A stretch of 64,000 nucleotides of DNA from contig JBPBQV010000030.1 in assembly GCA_050955045.1 (NCBI GenBank), forward strand, positions 1 to 64,000, written 5' to 3'. The stretch is from Mucilaginibacter_A sp050955045 (GTDB taxonomy: Bacteria; Bacteroidota; Bacteroidia; Sphingobacteriales; Sphingobacteriaceae). The notes under the pieces were generated by a model. The model had not been told where the DNA came from. It was given only the letters and a program-made list of their open reading frames with translations, and did no database searches. A program made the position numbers and the translations under genes. Positions 45,136-54,465 of the stretch are shown one piece after another; position 1 is the stretch's first letter; the number at the start of each line of letters is the position of its first letter.

Positions 45136-45197
45136 AAAAAAGGTTGATAAAAGAAGTATATAGCTGTTGCTATGCTTCTTTTATCAACCTTTTTTAA
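45136..45197. terminator. Long motif-pair hairpin between convergent genes
   Basis: GAAG-class copies at 45146-45159 (plus) and 45172-45185 (minus) sit in a near-perfect inverted repeat. The arms run from AAAAAAGGTTGATAAAAG on the left to CTTTTATCAACCTTTTTT on the right, with a small TAGCTGTTGCTA centre. A and T runs flank it, so it can terminate both genes. The match reaches beyond the motif itself on both sides. Confidence 0.85.
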
Positions 45198-45203
45198 TGA
45201 ATG

Positions 45204-47657
45204 TTATTTACTGCCGAGATTTGATTTTGCTGTTTCTGAAGTGATTGGTTTGGCATTTTTTACATATTTATCCAGCCATTGGTTTTGTTCCCAAAGTTTG
45301 TGCAACAGGTTTTCTTTACCACGGTAACCGTGCGCTTCGTACGGCAAATACACAAATCGAACCGTTCCGCCCAAACCTTTTATCGCTGCAAATAAACGTT
45401 CGCTGTTGATTGGGAAAGTGCCAGGATTATCATCCGCATCACCATGAATTAACAGAATCGGCGTTTTGATTTTATCAGCGAAACTGAACGGACTCATATC
45501 ATAATACAGTTTTGGATCGTCCCAATAAGTGCGGTCTTCATTCTGGAAACCAAACGGCGTAAGCGTACGGTTGTAAGCACCACTTTCTGCCAGTCCGGCT
45601 TTAAATAAAGTAGTATGTGCTAATAAATTTGCCGTCATAAAAGCACCATAACTATGGCCTCCAACAGCTATCCGGTTACGGTCGCCAACGCCCATTTCTG
45701 CTAATTTATTAATAGCTGCTTCTGCATTCAGCTGTAATTGTTCTACAAAAGTATCATTAGGCTTCTTGCCTTCTTTCGCTACAATCGGCATTTCGGCATT
45801 ATCTAAAACGGCATAACCATTGGTTACAAAAAATACCGGACTTCCGCCGCCAATTGCAGTAAAACGATTGGCAGAACCACGCACTTGTGCTGCATCTGCT
45901 GCCGAATTAAATTCGCGCGGATAAGCCCAGATTAGAACCGGCAGCGGGCCATCTTTGGCTTTATCGTAACCGGCCGGCAAGTATAAATTGCCTGTTAAAT
46001 CCACGCCATCGCTTCTTTTATAAGCTATTTTTTGCCTGCTAACGCCAACCATTTGAGGATAAGGATTGCTGAATTTTGTGATTGGCTGATCAGCAATTTT
46101 CAGCATTAAATTTTTGATGTAATAATTAGGTACTTCTTTTTGAGATTCTTTTCTGGTGATGATAATCAGTTTGTTTGGATCAACCACATCAATCACCGTT
46201 TCATAAGTTCCTTCTGTACTGCGCCAAATAATTTCATTTTGTTTTGTGCCGAGGTCAAACTTCGCCAAAAATGGTAAATCACCTTTGGCGGAAGAACCTG
46301 TGGCATTGTTCATCAAAATTTTGGTTCCGTTATTTGTAGTTTGGATTACGTTGCGGCCAAATTTGTTTTTAGCTATAACTGGTTCTCCCGGATCGCTGTA
46401 AGCATCTGTTTGATTGCGTTCCAATAGTTTTTCCAGCGTTCCGGTGCTGCTGTTGTATCTGCTGAGTTTTTCCGTTTGTTTAGAACGTAAACCTTCTGAA
46501 ACCAACGCTAAATTTTCATTTCCCCACGTTACGCCGCGAAAACGTGAAACCGTTTTAAATAATTCTTTTGGCGAACCTGTAAAAGGTGCATTCAGCGCAT
46601 AAAAAGCATCATGAAATTCTACTTTCTTCTTAATCAACCCACTATCCAAAGGCTGTGCCCAGGTTATTGTAGCGGGTTCATCATCTCGCCAATCAAAACC
46701 TCTTGGTACATTTTGTGCATTATCATATCCGGAAGGCGTGCCTTCACGAGAAGGTAGTTCTGCCAGCATTTTTATCGTTTTTCCGCCTAAATCTGTAATG
46801 GTAACGGTTGATGGAAAGCCTGTTGCAGTAACCAAATATGAAAATGGTTTGTGCAACGTGCGCTCCATTATATATTTTTTATCAGGAGATAACGATACCG
46901 AAGCATAAATGGCTGGTTTGCCAACTGCTGTTTCTAAACCATTGTTATTTTGAACCAATTGAGAAGTCGCGTAAAACTCAAAAAGCTGCTCATCGTAAGG
47001 CGATTTAATTAAATCTTCATACGTAGCACTTGGTGCGGCTTTACCCAAATTTTGTTGGATGGTCGGTCCTTTTGGCATCAAAGGTTTTGCCGGTGCTGCA
47101 TTTGCTGCTTTCGTGGCCACCCGATAAAGAACCGTACTGTTATCTTCCCAGGTTACACCGTTTCCTAGCACAATATTCAACGGTTTTTTATTGATTTTTG
47201 CGGCTTTGTGCGTAGTTACATCTATCTCATATAAATCTACACTGTTGGCATTGGTTTGTGTGAAAACGATCTTTTTTTCGTCCGGACTCCAACTCGGAAA
47301 ACCAGCCAGCATTGGCGATGGTAAACCAGTAACCTGATAACTCTGACCAGTTTTGATATTTTTCAGCGTAAAATTATTGGCTACCAAAAGTTGCCTGCTT
47401 GGCGAAAAGTTGTTTGGATTGATGCGTAAACCTGCAATCCGAAGTTCTGGCCGCGCCAGTTCTTCTACAGATGGAAAAGAATTACGGTCAATCAGCAGCA
47501 TCCATTCCGCTTTGCTATCCACACTAACGCTTGGTGTTGGTTTAGCAAGCAGCAAATCAGCCATTGCTTTTGGCGGCATTTGGTAACTGATAGCATCTTG
47601 TGCTTTTACACTGCCAACAGCCATTAGCAGCAATAAATTAAGTATCGTTTTCTTCAT
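45204..47657 (-). CDS. S9-family prolyl oligopeptidase (secreted)
   Basis: This 817-residue serine peptidase has a signal peptide (MKKTILNLLLLMAVGSVKAQ), a long beta-propeller region (about 100-530) and a C-terminal alpha/beta-hydrolase domain. The nucleophile is Ser669 in GGHSYGAFMT, with the Asp in HGDADDNPGT and the His in YEAHGYRG. The family cuts short peptides, often after proline or with dipeptidyl activity. It stands alone. A longer relative of this type (WAYPREFNSAADAAQVRGS) is common in Bacteroidota and plants (chloroplast glutamyl peptidase-like), so glutamyl cleavage is another option. Confidence 0.9.
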   Translation of the reverse strand: MKKTILNLLLLMAVGSVKAQDAISYQMPPKAMADLLLAKPTPSVSVDSKAEWMLLIDRNSFPSVEELARPELRIAGLRINPNNFSPSRQLLVANNFTLKNIKTGQSYQVTGLPSPMLAGFPSWSPDEKKIVFTQTNANSVDLYEIDVTTHKAAKINKKPLNIVLGNGVTWEDNSTVLYRVATKAANAAPAKPLMPKGPTIQQNLGKAAPSATYEDLIKSPYDEQLFEFYATSQLVQNNNGLETAVGKPAIYASVSLSPDKKYIMERTLHKPFSYLVTATGFPSTVTITDLGGKTIKMLAELPSREGTPSGYDNAQNVPRGFDWRDDEPATITWAQPLDSGLIKKKVEFHDAFYALNAPFTGSPKELFKTVSRFRGVTWGNENLALVSEGLRSKQTEKLSRYNSSTGTLEKLLERNQTDAYSDPGEPVIAKNKFGRNVIQTTNNGTKILMNNATGSSAKGDLPFLAKFDLGTKQNEIIWRSTEGTYETVIDVVDPNKLIIITRKESQKEVPNYYIKNLMLKIADQPITKFSNPYPQMVGVSRQKIAYKRSDGVDLTGNLYLPAGYDKAKDGPLPVLIWAYPREFNSAADAAQVRGSANRFTAIGGGSPVFFVTNGYAVLDNAEMPIVAKEGKKPNDTFVEQLQLNAEAAINKLAEMGVGDRNRIAVGGHSYGAFMTANLLAHTTLFKAGLAESGAYNRTLTPFGFQNEDRTYWDDPKLYYDMSPFSFADKIKTPILLIHGDADDNPGTFPINSERLFAAIKGLGGTVRFVYLPYEAHGYRGKENLLHKLWEQNQWLDKYVKNAKPITSETAKSNLGSK

Positions 47658-47773
47658 TTTCGGAGGGTAATTTTGTTCGATGCCTCAGCGATAAAATTTA
47701 CGGTTTTTTCCGGATATTTATGTAATAATTTTAATACAGGAGAAAATTTTAACATTTACACTAATTTTTACCT

Positions 47774-47787
47774 GCTAAAAGAAGCAT
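47774..47787 (+). repeat. Dispersed motif, GAAG class, near a start codon
   Basis: GCTAAAAGAAGCAT, 7 bases before the ATG of the YdeI-like gene. Confidence 0.7.
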
Positions 47788-47794
47788 TAAAATA

Positions 47795-48304
47795 ATGATT
47801 GAATTAACTGGAATACTACTTCAATTTAAAGAAAAAGGCGAAAAAACCGGCTGGACTTATCTTGATGTTCCGGCTACAATTGCCAATGAAATCAAACCAA
47901 ATAATAAATTAAGTTTCAGGGTAAAAGGATTGTTGGATGGAGTAGCAATCAACGGTTTGGCTTTAGTGCCAATGGGCGAAGGCAACTTTATTTTGCCGGT
48001 AAAAGCAGCATTGCGCAAAGCTTTAGGCAAACAAAAAGGAGCAATGGTAAAAATGCAATTAGAAATTGATCATGATTTCAAAATAGAAATGCCGGATGAT
48101 CTGGCCAAATGTTTTGCAGATGAACCGGAAGCTTTGCAATATTTTGAAAGCCTGCCCAAATCACATCAGCATTATTATTTTAAATGGATAAATGAAGCTA
48201 AAACAGAACCTACGCGCACCAAAAGAATAGCTGCAACTTTAAATGCAGCTATAGAAAGTTTAAGCTATGGCGAAATGATTCGGAAGCAAAAAGCCGAAAA
48301 TTAG
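47795..48304 (+). CDS. DUF1905 plus YdeI/OmdA-like protein
   Basis: This 169-residue protein joins a DUF1905 beta domain (about 1-85: TGWTYLDVPATIANEIKPNNKLSFRVKG) to a C-terminal bacteriocin-protection (YdeI/OmpD-associated) helical domain (PDDLAKCFADEPEALQYFESLPKSHQHYYFKWINEAKTEPTRTKRI, of which SHQHYYFKWI is the key string). Function is unsettled. Its stop codon overlaps that of the opposing DUF3050 gene by 3 bases, so there is no room for a separate terminator. Confidence 0.86.
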   Translation: MIELTGILLQFKEKGEKTGWTYLDVPATIANEIKPNNKLSFRVKGLLDGVAINGLALVPMGEGNFILPVKAALRKALGKQKGAMVKMQLEIDHDFKIEMPDDLAKCFADEPEALQYFESLPKSHQHYYFKWINEAKTEPTRTKRIAATLNAAIESLSYGEMIRKQKAEN

Positions 48305-49104
48305 TAAGCTGATGCTTCTTTTGTGGAAGCTTTCTTCGCCATAATTTCCTCAAAAACACCGTTCCAAAGCGCAATCCGCATTTGTAAAGATTGCACAACA
48401 GCTTGCTCTGCTTCCTGCCAGAATTGTAGGTTTTCTCCGCATAAATTAGCCGTCATTTGCAAAGCTAAATGACTGTGATGATCGCCGTCAACCTCAATAT
48501 GTCGTTCCAGATAATATTTAATTTGAGAAATACTTTCCGGAAAAATGCGGTTCAAATCATTCACCATAGCTAAAAACATGCCTGGAATCAAATCCTCCCG
48601 GCCAAAAGTAAAAATCGCAGCCTGCAAATAAGCTTTGTTGCTGCCGATAATTTCAAAAGTAAAATCTACAAATTTTTGTGCCGTAAAAGAAGTATTGGCC
48701 GCAGCAAAAGCTTGTGAAAAATCATTAGTAGTTTGCAACGTTTCTACAAAGTTTTTCATCAGTTCTGTATTGCAGCCAATCTGTTCCATCGCCTTTAAAT
48801 ATAATTCGAAATGACTGGTGCGCTTGCCTTCGCTGTCCACATCAGATTCTTCGCCAACCACAATTTCGTTGATCAGATAACGCGTGTCCGCATCGCCTTT
48901 CGGGAACCAGGGAACTGACGTACAAGTCAGCTGATTTTGCAAGGATTTCAGCAGCGACATAAAATCCCAAACAGCATAAACATGATATTGCATGAAAATT
49001 TTCAGTTCATCCGGACTGCTGATAGCTGAGTAAACTTTGTGGTTGATAATTTGCTGGCGAAGCGGCTCAATGTTTTTTTGAATCTGATCGATATAATTTG
49101 ACAT
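48301..49104 (-). CDS. DUF3050 (haem-oxygenase-like fold) protein
   Basis: This 267-residue helical protein has the DUF3050 marks: HKVYSAISSPDELKIFMQYHVYAVWDFM near the N-terminus, NEIVVGEESD and HIEVDGDHHSHLAL. The conserved His and Glu residues suggest a di-iron or other metal site in a haem-oxygenase-like fold. Reaction unknown. The start is fixed by a motif copy whose last bases are the start codon. Motif copies are also read in the gene at 48682-48695 and, weakly, at 48312-48326 (STKEAS). Confidence 0.82.
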   Translation of the reverse strand: MSNYIDQIQKNIEPLRQQIINHKVYSAISSPDELKIFMQYHVYAVWDFMSLLKSLQNQLTCTSVPWFPKGDADTRYLINEIVVGEESDVDSEGKRTSHFELYLKAMEQIGCNTELMKNFVETLQTTNDFSQAFAAANTSFTAQKFVDFTFEIIGSNKAYLQAAIFTFGREDLIPGMFLAMVNDLNRIFPESISQIKYYLERHIEVDGDHHSHLALQMTANLCGENLQFWQEAEQAVVQSLQMRIALWNGVFEEIMAKKASTKEASAY

Positions 49105-49118
49105 ACTGTTTTTAGCGG
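49103..49118 (-). repeat. Dispersed motif, ACAG class, containing a start codon
   Basis: On the minus strand, CCGCTAAAAACAGTAT provides the AT of the DUF3050 ATG, as at 12192 and 14464. Confidence 0.75.
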
Positions 49119-49213
49119 TATAAATTTGGTTCCAAAGCTACGTTTGACCAAGTTTTGTAATCTTAGCTGATTGTCAAATTTGTAAACCAAATCATTTCGC
49201 GAAATTTGCGGCA

Positions 49214-50608
49214 ATGATAAACGATTCTACTTCAGCAACAATCCAAACAGAAGATACAATTGTGGCTTTGTCCACCGCAAACGGCCTAGGCGCAATCGCC
49301 GTTATCCGGCTTTCTGGTCCGCGCGCAATCGAAATTGCCAATGCTGTTTTTAGCGGCAAAAATTTGTTGAAACAAGCTACACACACGCTTCATTTCGGGT
49401 CGATTACAGATGGAGAAGTAGTTTTGGATGAAGTGGTTGCTGCTTTGTTTATCGCCCCAAAATCGTACACCAGAGAAAATGTGGTGGAAATTTCATGTCA
49501 TGGTTCGCCTTACATCGTGCAATCCATTATTAAATTATTGCTGGTAAAAGGAGCACGCGCGGCCAAACCCGGCGAATTTACGTTGCGTGCTTTTTTAAAT
49601 GGACAACTGGATTTATCTCAGGCTGAGGCAGTTGCAGATCTAATCGCTTCTGATTCCAAAGCTTCGCACCAGATTGCGATGCAGCAGTTGCGCGGCGGTT
49701 TCAGTAACCAGTTGCAGGTTTTGCGCGAACAACTCATCAATTTTGCTTCGCTGATAGAACTGGAACTTGATTTTGGGGAAGAAGATGTAGAGTTTGCCAA
49801 CCGCGATCAGTTGAAAAGTTTGATCCTGCAAATCAACAAAGTTGTTTTTGAATTGATTCGTTCTTTTGAGTTAGGAAACGTGATTAAACAAGGTGTAAAC
49901 ACGGTAATTGCCGGCCGGCCAAATGCCGGAAAATCAACTTTGTTAAATGCTTTGCTGAATGAAGACCGCGCCATTATCAGCGAAATTCCCGGAACCACGC
50001 GCGATACGATTGAAGAAATTTTAAACATCAACAGCGTAAATTTCAGGTTGATTGATACTGCCGGCATCCGCGAAGCAACCGACACGATTGAAGCAATTGG
50101 CGTGCAAAAAACGATGGATAAAATCAGCACGTCGGCGTTGCTGGTTTATGTTTTTGATGTAAATGAATTGTCCGCAGCAGAACTTAAAACAGACCTCGAA
50201 AATTTGCAACGGCCGGGAATGCCCATTCTCGCGATTGCTAATAAAATAGATTTAACCGATAAAAGAAGCATTCATTTTTCTTTGCCCGAAACCGTAAATT
50301 ATCTGGAAGTTTCTGCCCGAGAAAAACAATACATCGACGAGTTGAAACAGTTGATTTACGAAACGGCTATTCAAACGCGTTTAACCGGCGAAGAAACGGT
50401 GATCACCAATATCCGCCATCTGGAAGCGTTGCAAAAAACCAGTGAAGCTTTAGAACGGGTTTTATACGGCATGGAAAATCCGGTTACTTCTGATTTTCTG
50501 GCGATGGATATTAAACAGGCTTTGTATTATCTGGGCGAAATTACAGGTGCCGTTACTACGGATGATTTGCTGGAGAATATTTTTAGTAAGTTTTGTATCG
50601 GAAAGTAA
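49214..50608 (+). CDS. mnmE: tRNA modification GTPase MnmE
   Basis: This 464-residue GTPase works with MnmG to modify the wobble uridine of several tRNAs. It has an N-terminal folate-binding domain (about 10-130), a helical region split by the G domain (P-loop GRPNAGKST at 234-242, DTAG, NKID) and the C-terminal FCIGK with the catalytic Cys. Complete. Two motif copies are read in it: an ACAG copy at 49341-49356 and a GAAG copy at 50258-50271 (DKRSIH). A weak hairpin (50666-50701) follows. Confidence 0.97.
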   Translation: MINDSTSATIQTEDTIVALSTANGLGAIAVIRLSGPRAIEIANAVFSGKNLLKQATHTLHFGSITDGEVVLDEVVAALFIAPKSYTRENVVEISCHGSPYIVQSIIKLLLVKGARAAKPGEFTLRAFLNGQLDLSQAEAVADLIASDSKASHQIAMQQLRGGFSNQLQVLREQLINFASLIELELDFGEEDVEFANRDQLKSLILQINKVVFELIRSFELGNVIKQGVNTVIAGRPNAGKSTLLNALLNEDRAIISEIPGTTRDTIEEILNINSVNFRLIDTAGIREATDTIEAIGVQKTMDKISTSALLVYVFDVNELSAAELKTDLENLQRPGMPILAIANKIDLTDKRSIHFSLPETVNYLEVSAREKQYIDELKQLIYETAIQTRLTGEETVITNIRHLEALQKTSEALERVLYGMENPVTSDFLAMDIKQALYYLGEITGAVTTDDLLENIFSKFCIGK

Positions 50609-50665
50609 AGTTAAAATGCAAACTCAATAATTAGAAAAAGTAAGTTCTTCTATTCTTTAAAACCA

Positions 50666-50701
50666 TTGCTAATCAATAATTCATATTATTGTAATTAGCA
50701 A
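50666..50701. terminator. AT-rich hairpin after mnmE
   Basis: TTGCTAAT / ATTAGCAA outer stem with an inner CAATAAT / ATTATTG stem and a 4-base loop. It has no T run, so it may instead be a regulatory site before the restriction-modification gene. Confidence 0.4.
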
Positions 50702-50736
50702 TTTATGCTTGTGCTTTTCAAGCTTTACCATTCACA

Positions 50737-53700
50737 ATGCACCTAAAACTACTTACGCCTAAACAAGCCATCAACAAAGCATACCTGCGGGAAAAAGTTA
50801 ATCGTGCAGATATTGAATTATTTAAAGCAAAGTTTACCGATCTTTTAGATAAGATAAATGATAAAGGCGACGAGGAACATCTCAAATCTTTGATTGCAGA
50901 TTTTCTAAAATTTACCTGGTACAAAGATGCTTTTCAAATCAATCCCATCGGTAAAAACGATCTGGTTATTCATACCGGAAAATCTCCTTCCGATCCGATT
51001 GGTGTAATACTGGAAGTAAAAAGCGTGGTGAATAAAACCGAAATGATTAGCGGGCAGAAACCAAATGCCAAAGCTATCCACGAGCTCATTTTATATTACC
51101 TCAACGAGCGCATCACCAACAACAAACACGAAATTAAACAACTGATTGCAACCAATATTTTTGAATGGTTTGTGTTTGATGCCAATGAATTCGACAAAAA
51201 AATATACCGAAATACAGCCATCAAAAAACTGTACGAACAGAAGAAAGCAGACCAGAAAGATAATCCCTGGTTTTATGAAGAAATCAGAAAATTGCTGGAT
51301 GATCAGTCAGTCAGCTTAGAAGCAACTCATTTCGACATCAGAAATTATAAAAACGATGTGCAGAACAATACGGAAATCAATGATAAAAAGCTGATTCCGC
51401 TGTTTAAAATTCTGTCGCCCGTACATTTGCTAAAACTGTCTTTCGCTAACGACAGCAATACGCTACAACCCAAGTTTTATTCGGAATTACTGCATCTAAT
51501 TGGTTTGTACGAATACAAAGAAGGCAGCAAGAAACTCATCAGCCGCAAAAAAGAAGGCGAACGCAATGCCGGTTCACTGCTCGAAAATGCGATTATAAAT
51601 CTGGATAGTCACGATAAAATTTCGCGCCTGGATAAACCGATGCAGTATGGCGAAACCTATTCCGAACGTTTGTACAATGTTGCGCTCGAACTGGTGATTA
51701 CCTGGATCAACCGCATCCTGTTTTTAAAACTGCTGGAAGCGCAGTTGTTAAATTACCACAAAGGCGACAAAGCCTACACTTTTTTAAACAAGGATAAAAT
51801 CCGCGATTTTGACGATCTGGATAAACTGTTTTTTCGCGTGCTGGCCAAAAAAACGGATGAACGCAGCACCGATATTGTAAAGCTTTTTGGCAAAGTACCT
51901 TACTTAAATTCGTCTTTGTTTGAACCAACAGAGCTGGAGCACCAAACGCTTTTCATCAACGGACTGGAATACGCAGAAACATTGCCTTTTATGGGCACAA
52001 CGGTTTTAAAAGATCGGAATGATAAAGCCCGCAAAGGCAGTTTAAATACGTTGGATTATATTTTCGATTTTTTAAACGCTTATGATTTCAGCAGCGAAGG
52101 TGCCGAAGAAATTCAGGAAGACAATAAAACGCTGATCAACGCTTCGGTGTTAGGATTGATTTTTGAAAAGATAAATGGCTACAAAGATGGTTCGTTTTTT
52201 ACGCCCGGTTTTATCACGATGTACATGTGTCGCGAAACGATTCGGCGCGCCGTAGTACAAAAGTTTAACGAAACCAAAAACTGGGAACTGAAAGATTACA
52301 GCGAACTGTACGATCAAATAAAAGATAAAAAAGAAGCCAACACCATCATCAACAGTCTTAAAATCTGTGATCCGGCAGTTGGTTCCGGTCATTTTCTGGT
52401 TTCGGCTTTAAATGAAATTATCGCGATTAAAAGCGATCTGAAAGTTTTGATGAGCGACGACGGCCGCACGCTGCGCGATCATCACATCGAAGTGGTAAAT
52501 GATGAGCTGATTGTAACGGATGATAACAACGATTTATTCAAATATAATTATCTCAATCCAAACAGCCAAACGGTGCAGCGTACGCTGTTTTACGAAAAGC
52601 AGACGATTATTGAAAACTGCTTGTTTGGTGTGGACATCAACCCAAATTCTGTAAAAATTTGTCGCTTGCGTTTATGGATCGAGCTGTTGAAAAACGCTTA
52701 TTACAAAACTGCAACCAACGGACAATTGGAACTGGAAACTTTGCCCAATATTGATATCAACATCAAAACCGGCAATTCGCTGATCAGTCGTTTTGCTTTG
52801 GATGTTGATTTAAAACAAGCATTAAAAAAGAACAACATCCAAATTGAAACTTACCGGAATGCTGTTGATACTTACCGAAACGCGCGCGACAAAGCACAGA
52901 AGCGCGAAATGGAAAACATTATTAATGCCATTAAAAACAGCTTTAGAACGGAGATTAGTCGAAACGGAAAAGAATACAACGATTTAAGAAAACTGAGCGG
53001 ACAATTGCAACTATTAATTAGCACCAACCAGGATTTATTTGGCATTAAAAGAAGCAAAAAAGAACTGGAACTGGAGCAACGCCGCTTAGAAATTTCGATA
53101 GAAAAACAGGAACAGGTTATTGAAGAAATTAAAAACAACAAGATTTACGAAAATGCTTTTGAATGGCGTTTTGAGTTTCCGGAAGTTTTAAATAATGAAG
53201 GTGATTTTGTTGGATTTGATGTGGTGATTGGAAATCCTCCGTATGGTGCTAAAGTTCATAGTAGTGAATTTAATTATTATAAAGAAGTTTACTACTCAGC
53301 GAATTATCAAATTGATACTTATGTTATTTTTATAGAGTTAGTTCATAAATTAATTTCAAAAAATAGTTTTACCGCATTAATTATACCAACGTCTTGGACA
53401 GCATCTGTATATGATGTGAAGATTAGACAAATATTGGTTAATAGTAGGCTTCCATATAAAATAGTTGTATGCGAGAAAAATACATTTGAGGATGCTGTTG
53501 TAGAAACACTAATTTTATTAACGGATACTGTTAATTCAAAAGAGCAGATAGAAGTTAGTAGTTTATTAAGTTCTATGCTATACAACTTAGATTATTCAGA
53601 ATTGGATAAGGAACGCTTTTATTTTCCTATCTTCTCTGATGATAAAGATCGATCTTTGATTGTTAAAATCAGAGGGAAACATAATGTGTTATCGACACAA

Positions 53701-54357
53701 TTTGAAGTTGTATGGGGAATCAAGCCGTATAAACGTAATATGGGAACTCCTAAACAAATGGGTGAAGAATCTATTAATAGGATTTTTCATTCTTTTACAC
53801 AAGATAGCATTTATCACATGAAGCTACTAGGAGGTTCTGAAATATATCGATACAAGCACTACTGGAAAGGCGAGTATTTAAAATATGGAGTTTGGCTTGC
53901 TGAACCTAGATCCATATCTTGGTTTAATCAATCGGATAAAATACTAGTTAGAGAAATTACATCAAAAGGTAATATACAGGCTACTATAGTTAAGGAAAAT
54001 TATGTATTTTCAAATTCTATAGACGGAATAAGAAAAAAAACTAATTGTCTGGTTTCCCTAGAATCTTTATTAGGAATACTAAATTCCACATTAGCTTCAT
54101 ATTTCCATCGGCATTCTTCTGCAAATTCTAATAAAGATGCTTTTCCTAAAGTTTTATTAAAAGATTTAAAAGGCTTTCCCGTGCCCGATATTAATGAGCA
54201 GAATGATAAACTTTTATCTTTTATAGTTAGTTCTGTTTTGGATCAAAAGAAAATAAATGAAAATACTTCTCAACTCGAAAACCAAATCGATCAACTCATT
54301 TACCAACTATACAATTTGACCGAAGAAGAAATTAAAATTGTAGAAGGTAAAAGCTAA
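50737..54357 (+). CDS. Type IIG restriction-modification enzyme (Eco57I-like)
   Basis: This 1206-residue protein combines nuclease, N6-adenine methyltransferase and target recognition in one chain. A PD-(D/E)xK-like site is visible at Asp86...Glu93-Val-Lys95 (DPIGVILEVKS). A helical linker leads to the SAM-binding motif DPAVGSGHFLVSAL (about 545) and the catalytic NPPY (833-836, IGNPPYGA). The rest is the specificity region. From about 53200 the sequence turns clearly more AT-rich (many TTA, ATA and AAT codons) than the first part, suggesting that the recognition end has been exchanged. No copy of the dispersed motif lies inside, the longest gap in the window. Frame intact. Confidence 0.88.
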   Translation: MHLKLLTPKQAINKAYLREKVNRADIELFKAKFTDLLDKINDKGDEEHLKSLIADFLKFTWYKDAFQINPIGKNDLVIHTGKSPSDPIGVILEVKSVVNKTEMISGQKPNAKAIHELILYYLNERITNNKHEIKQLIATNIFEWFVFDANEFDKKIYRNTAIKKLYEQKKADQKDNPWFYEEIRKLLDDQSVSLEATHFDIRNYKNDVQNNTEINDKKLIPLFKILSPVHLLKLSFANDSNTLQPKFYSELLHLIGLYEYKEGSKKLISRKKEGERNAGSLLENAIINLDSHDKISRLDKPMQYGETYSERLYNVALELVITWINRILFLKLLEAQLLNYHKGDKAYTFLNKDKIRDFDDLDKLFFRVLAKKTDERSTDIVKLFGKVPYLNSSLFEPTELEHQTLFINGLEYAETLPFMGTTVLKDRNDKARKGSLNTLDYIFDFLNAYDFSSEGAEEIQEDNKTLINASVLGLIFEKINGYKDGSFFTPGFITMYMCRETIRRAVVQKFNETKNWELKDYSELYDQIKDKKEANTIINSLKICDPAVGSGHFLVSALNEIIAIKSDLKVLMSDDGRTLRDHHIEVVNDELIVTDDNNDLFKYNYLNPNSQTVQRTLFYEKQTIIENCLFGVDINPNSVKICRLRLWIELLKNAYYKTATNGQLELETLPNIDINIKTGNSLISRFALDVDLKQALKKNNIQIETYRNAVDTYRNARDKAQKREMENIINAIKNSFRTEISRNGKEYNDLRKLSGQLQLLISTNQDLFGIKRSKKELELEQRRLEISIEKQEQVIEEIKNNKIYENAFEWRFEFPEVLNNEGDFVGFDVVIGNPPYGAKVHSSEFNYYKEVYYSANYQIDTYVIFIELVHKLISKNSFTALIIPTSWTASVYDVKIRQILVNSRLPYKIVVCEKNTFEDAVVETLILLTDTVNSKEQIEVSSLLSSMLYNLDYSELDKERFYFPIFSDDKDRSLIVKIRGKHNVLSTQFEVVWGIKPYKRNMGTPKQMGEESINRIFHSFTQDSIYHMKLLGGSEIYRYKHYWKGEYLKYGVWLAEPRSISWFNQSDKILVREITSKGNIQATIVKENYVFSNSIDGIRKKTNCLVSLESLLGILNSTLASYFHRHSSANSNKDAFPKVLLKDLKGFPVPDINEQNDKLLSFIVSSVLDQKKINENTSQLENQIDQLIYQLYNLTEEEIKIVEGKS

Positions 54358-54374
54358 ACCACCAAAAATAGTAC

Positions 54375-54388
54375 GATAAAAGAAGCAT
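54375..54388 (+). repeat. Dispersed motif, GAAG class
   Basis: GATAAAAGAAGCAT, 17 bases after the restriction-modification stop. Confidence 0.7.
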
Positions 54389-54454
54389 ACAGCTATTTTG
54401 CTTCAACAGTTTGTAAATCCCGTTTTCCTTTCCGCCAAAACCTGCATAAGCCAG

Positions 54455-54462
54455 TATCTTTG
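54455..54462 (+). promoter_or_regulatory. Candidate -7 box touching the helicase gene
   Basis: TATCTTTG fits TAnnTTTG; the GTG at 54466 follows 3 bases later, again suggesting a nearly leaderless message. Confidence 0.35.
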
Positions 54463-54465
54463 CAT

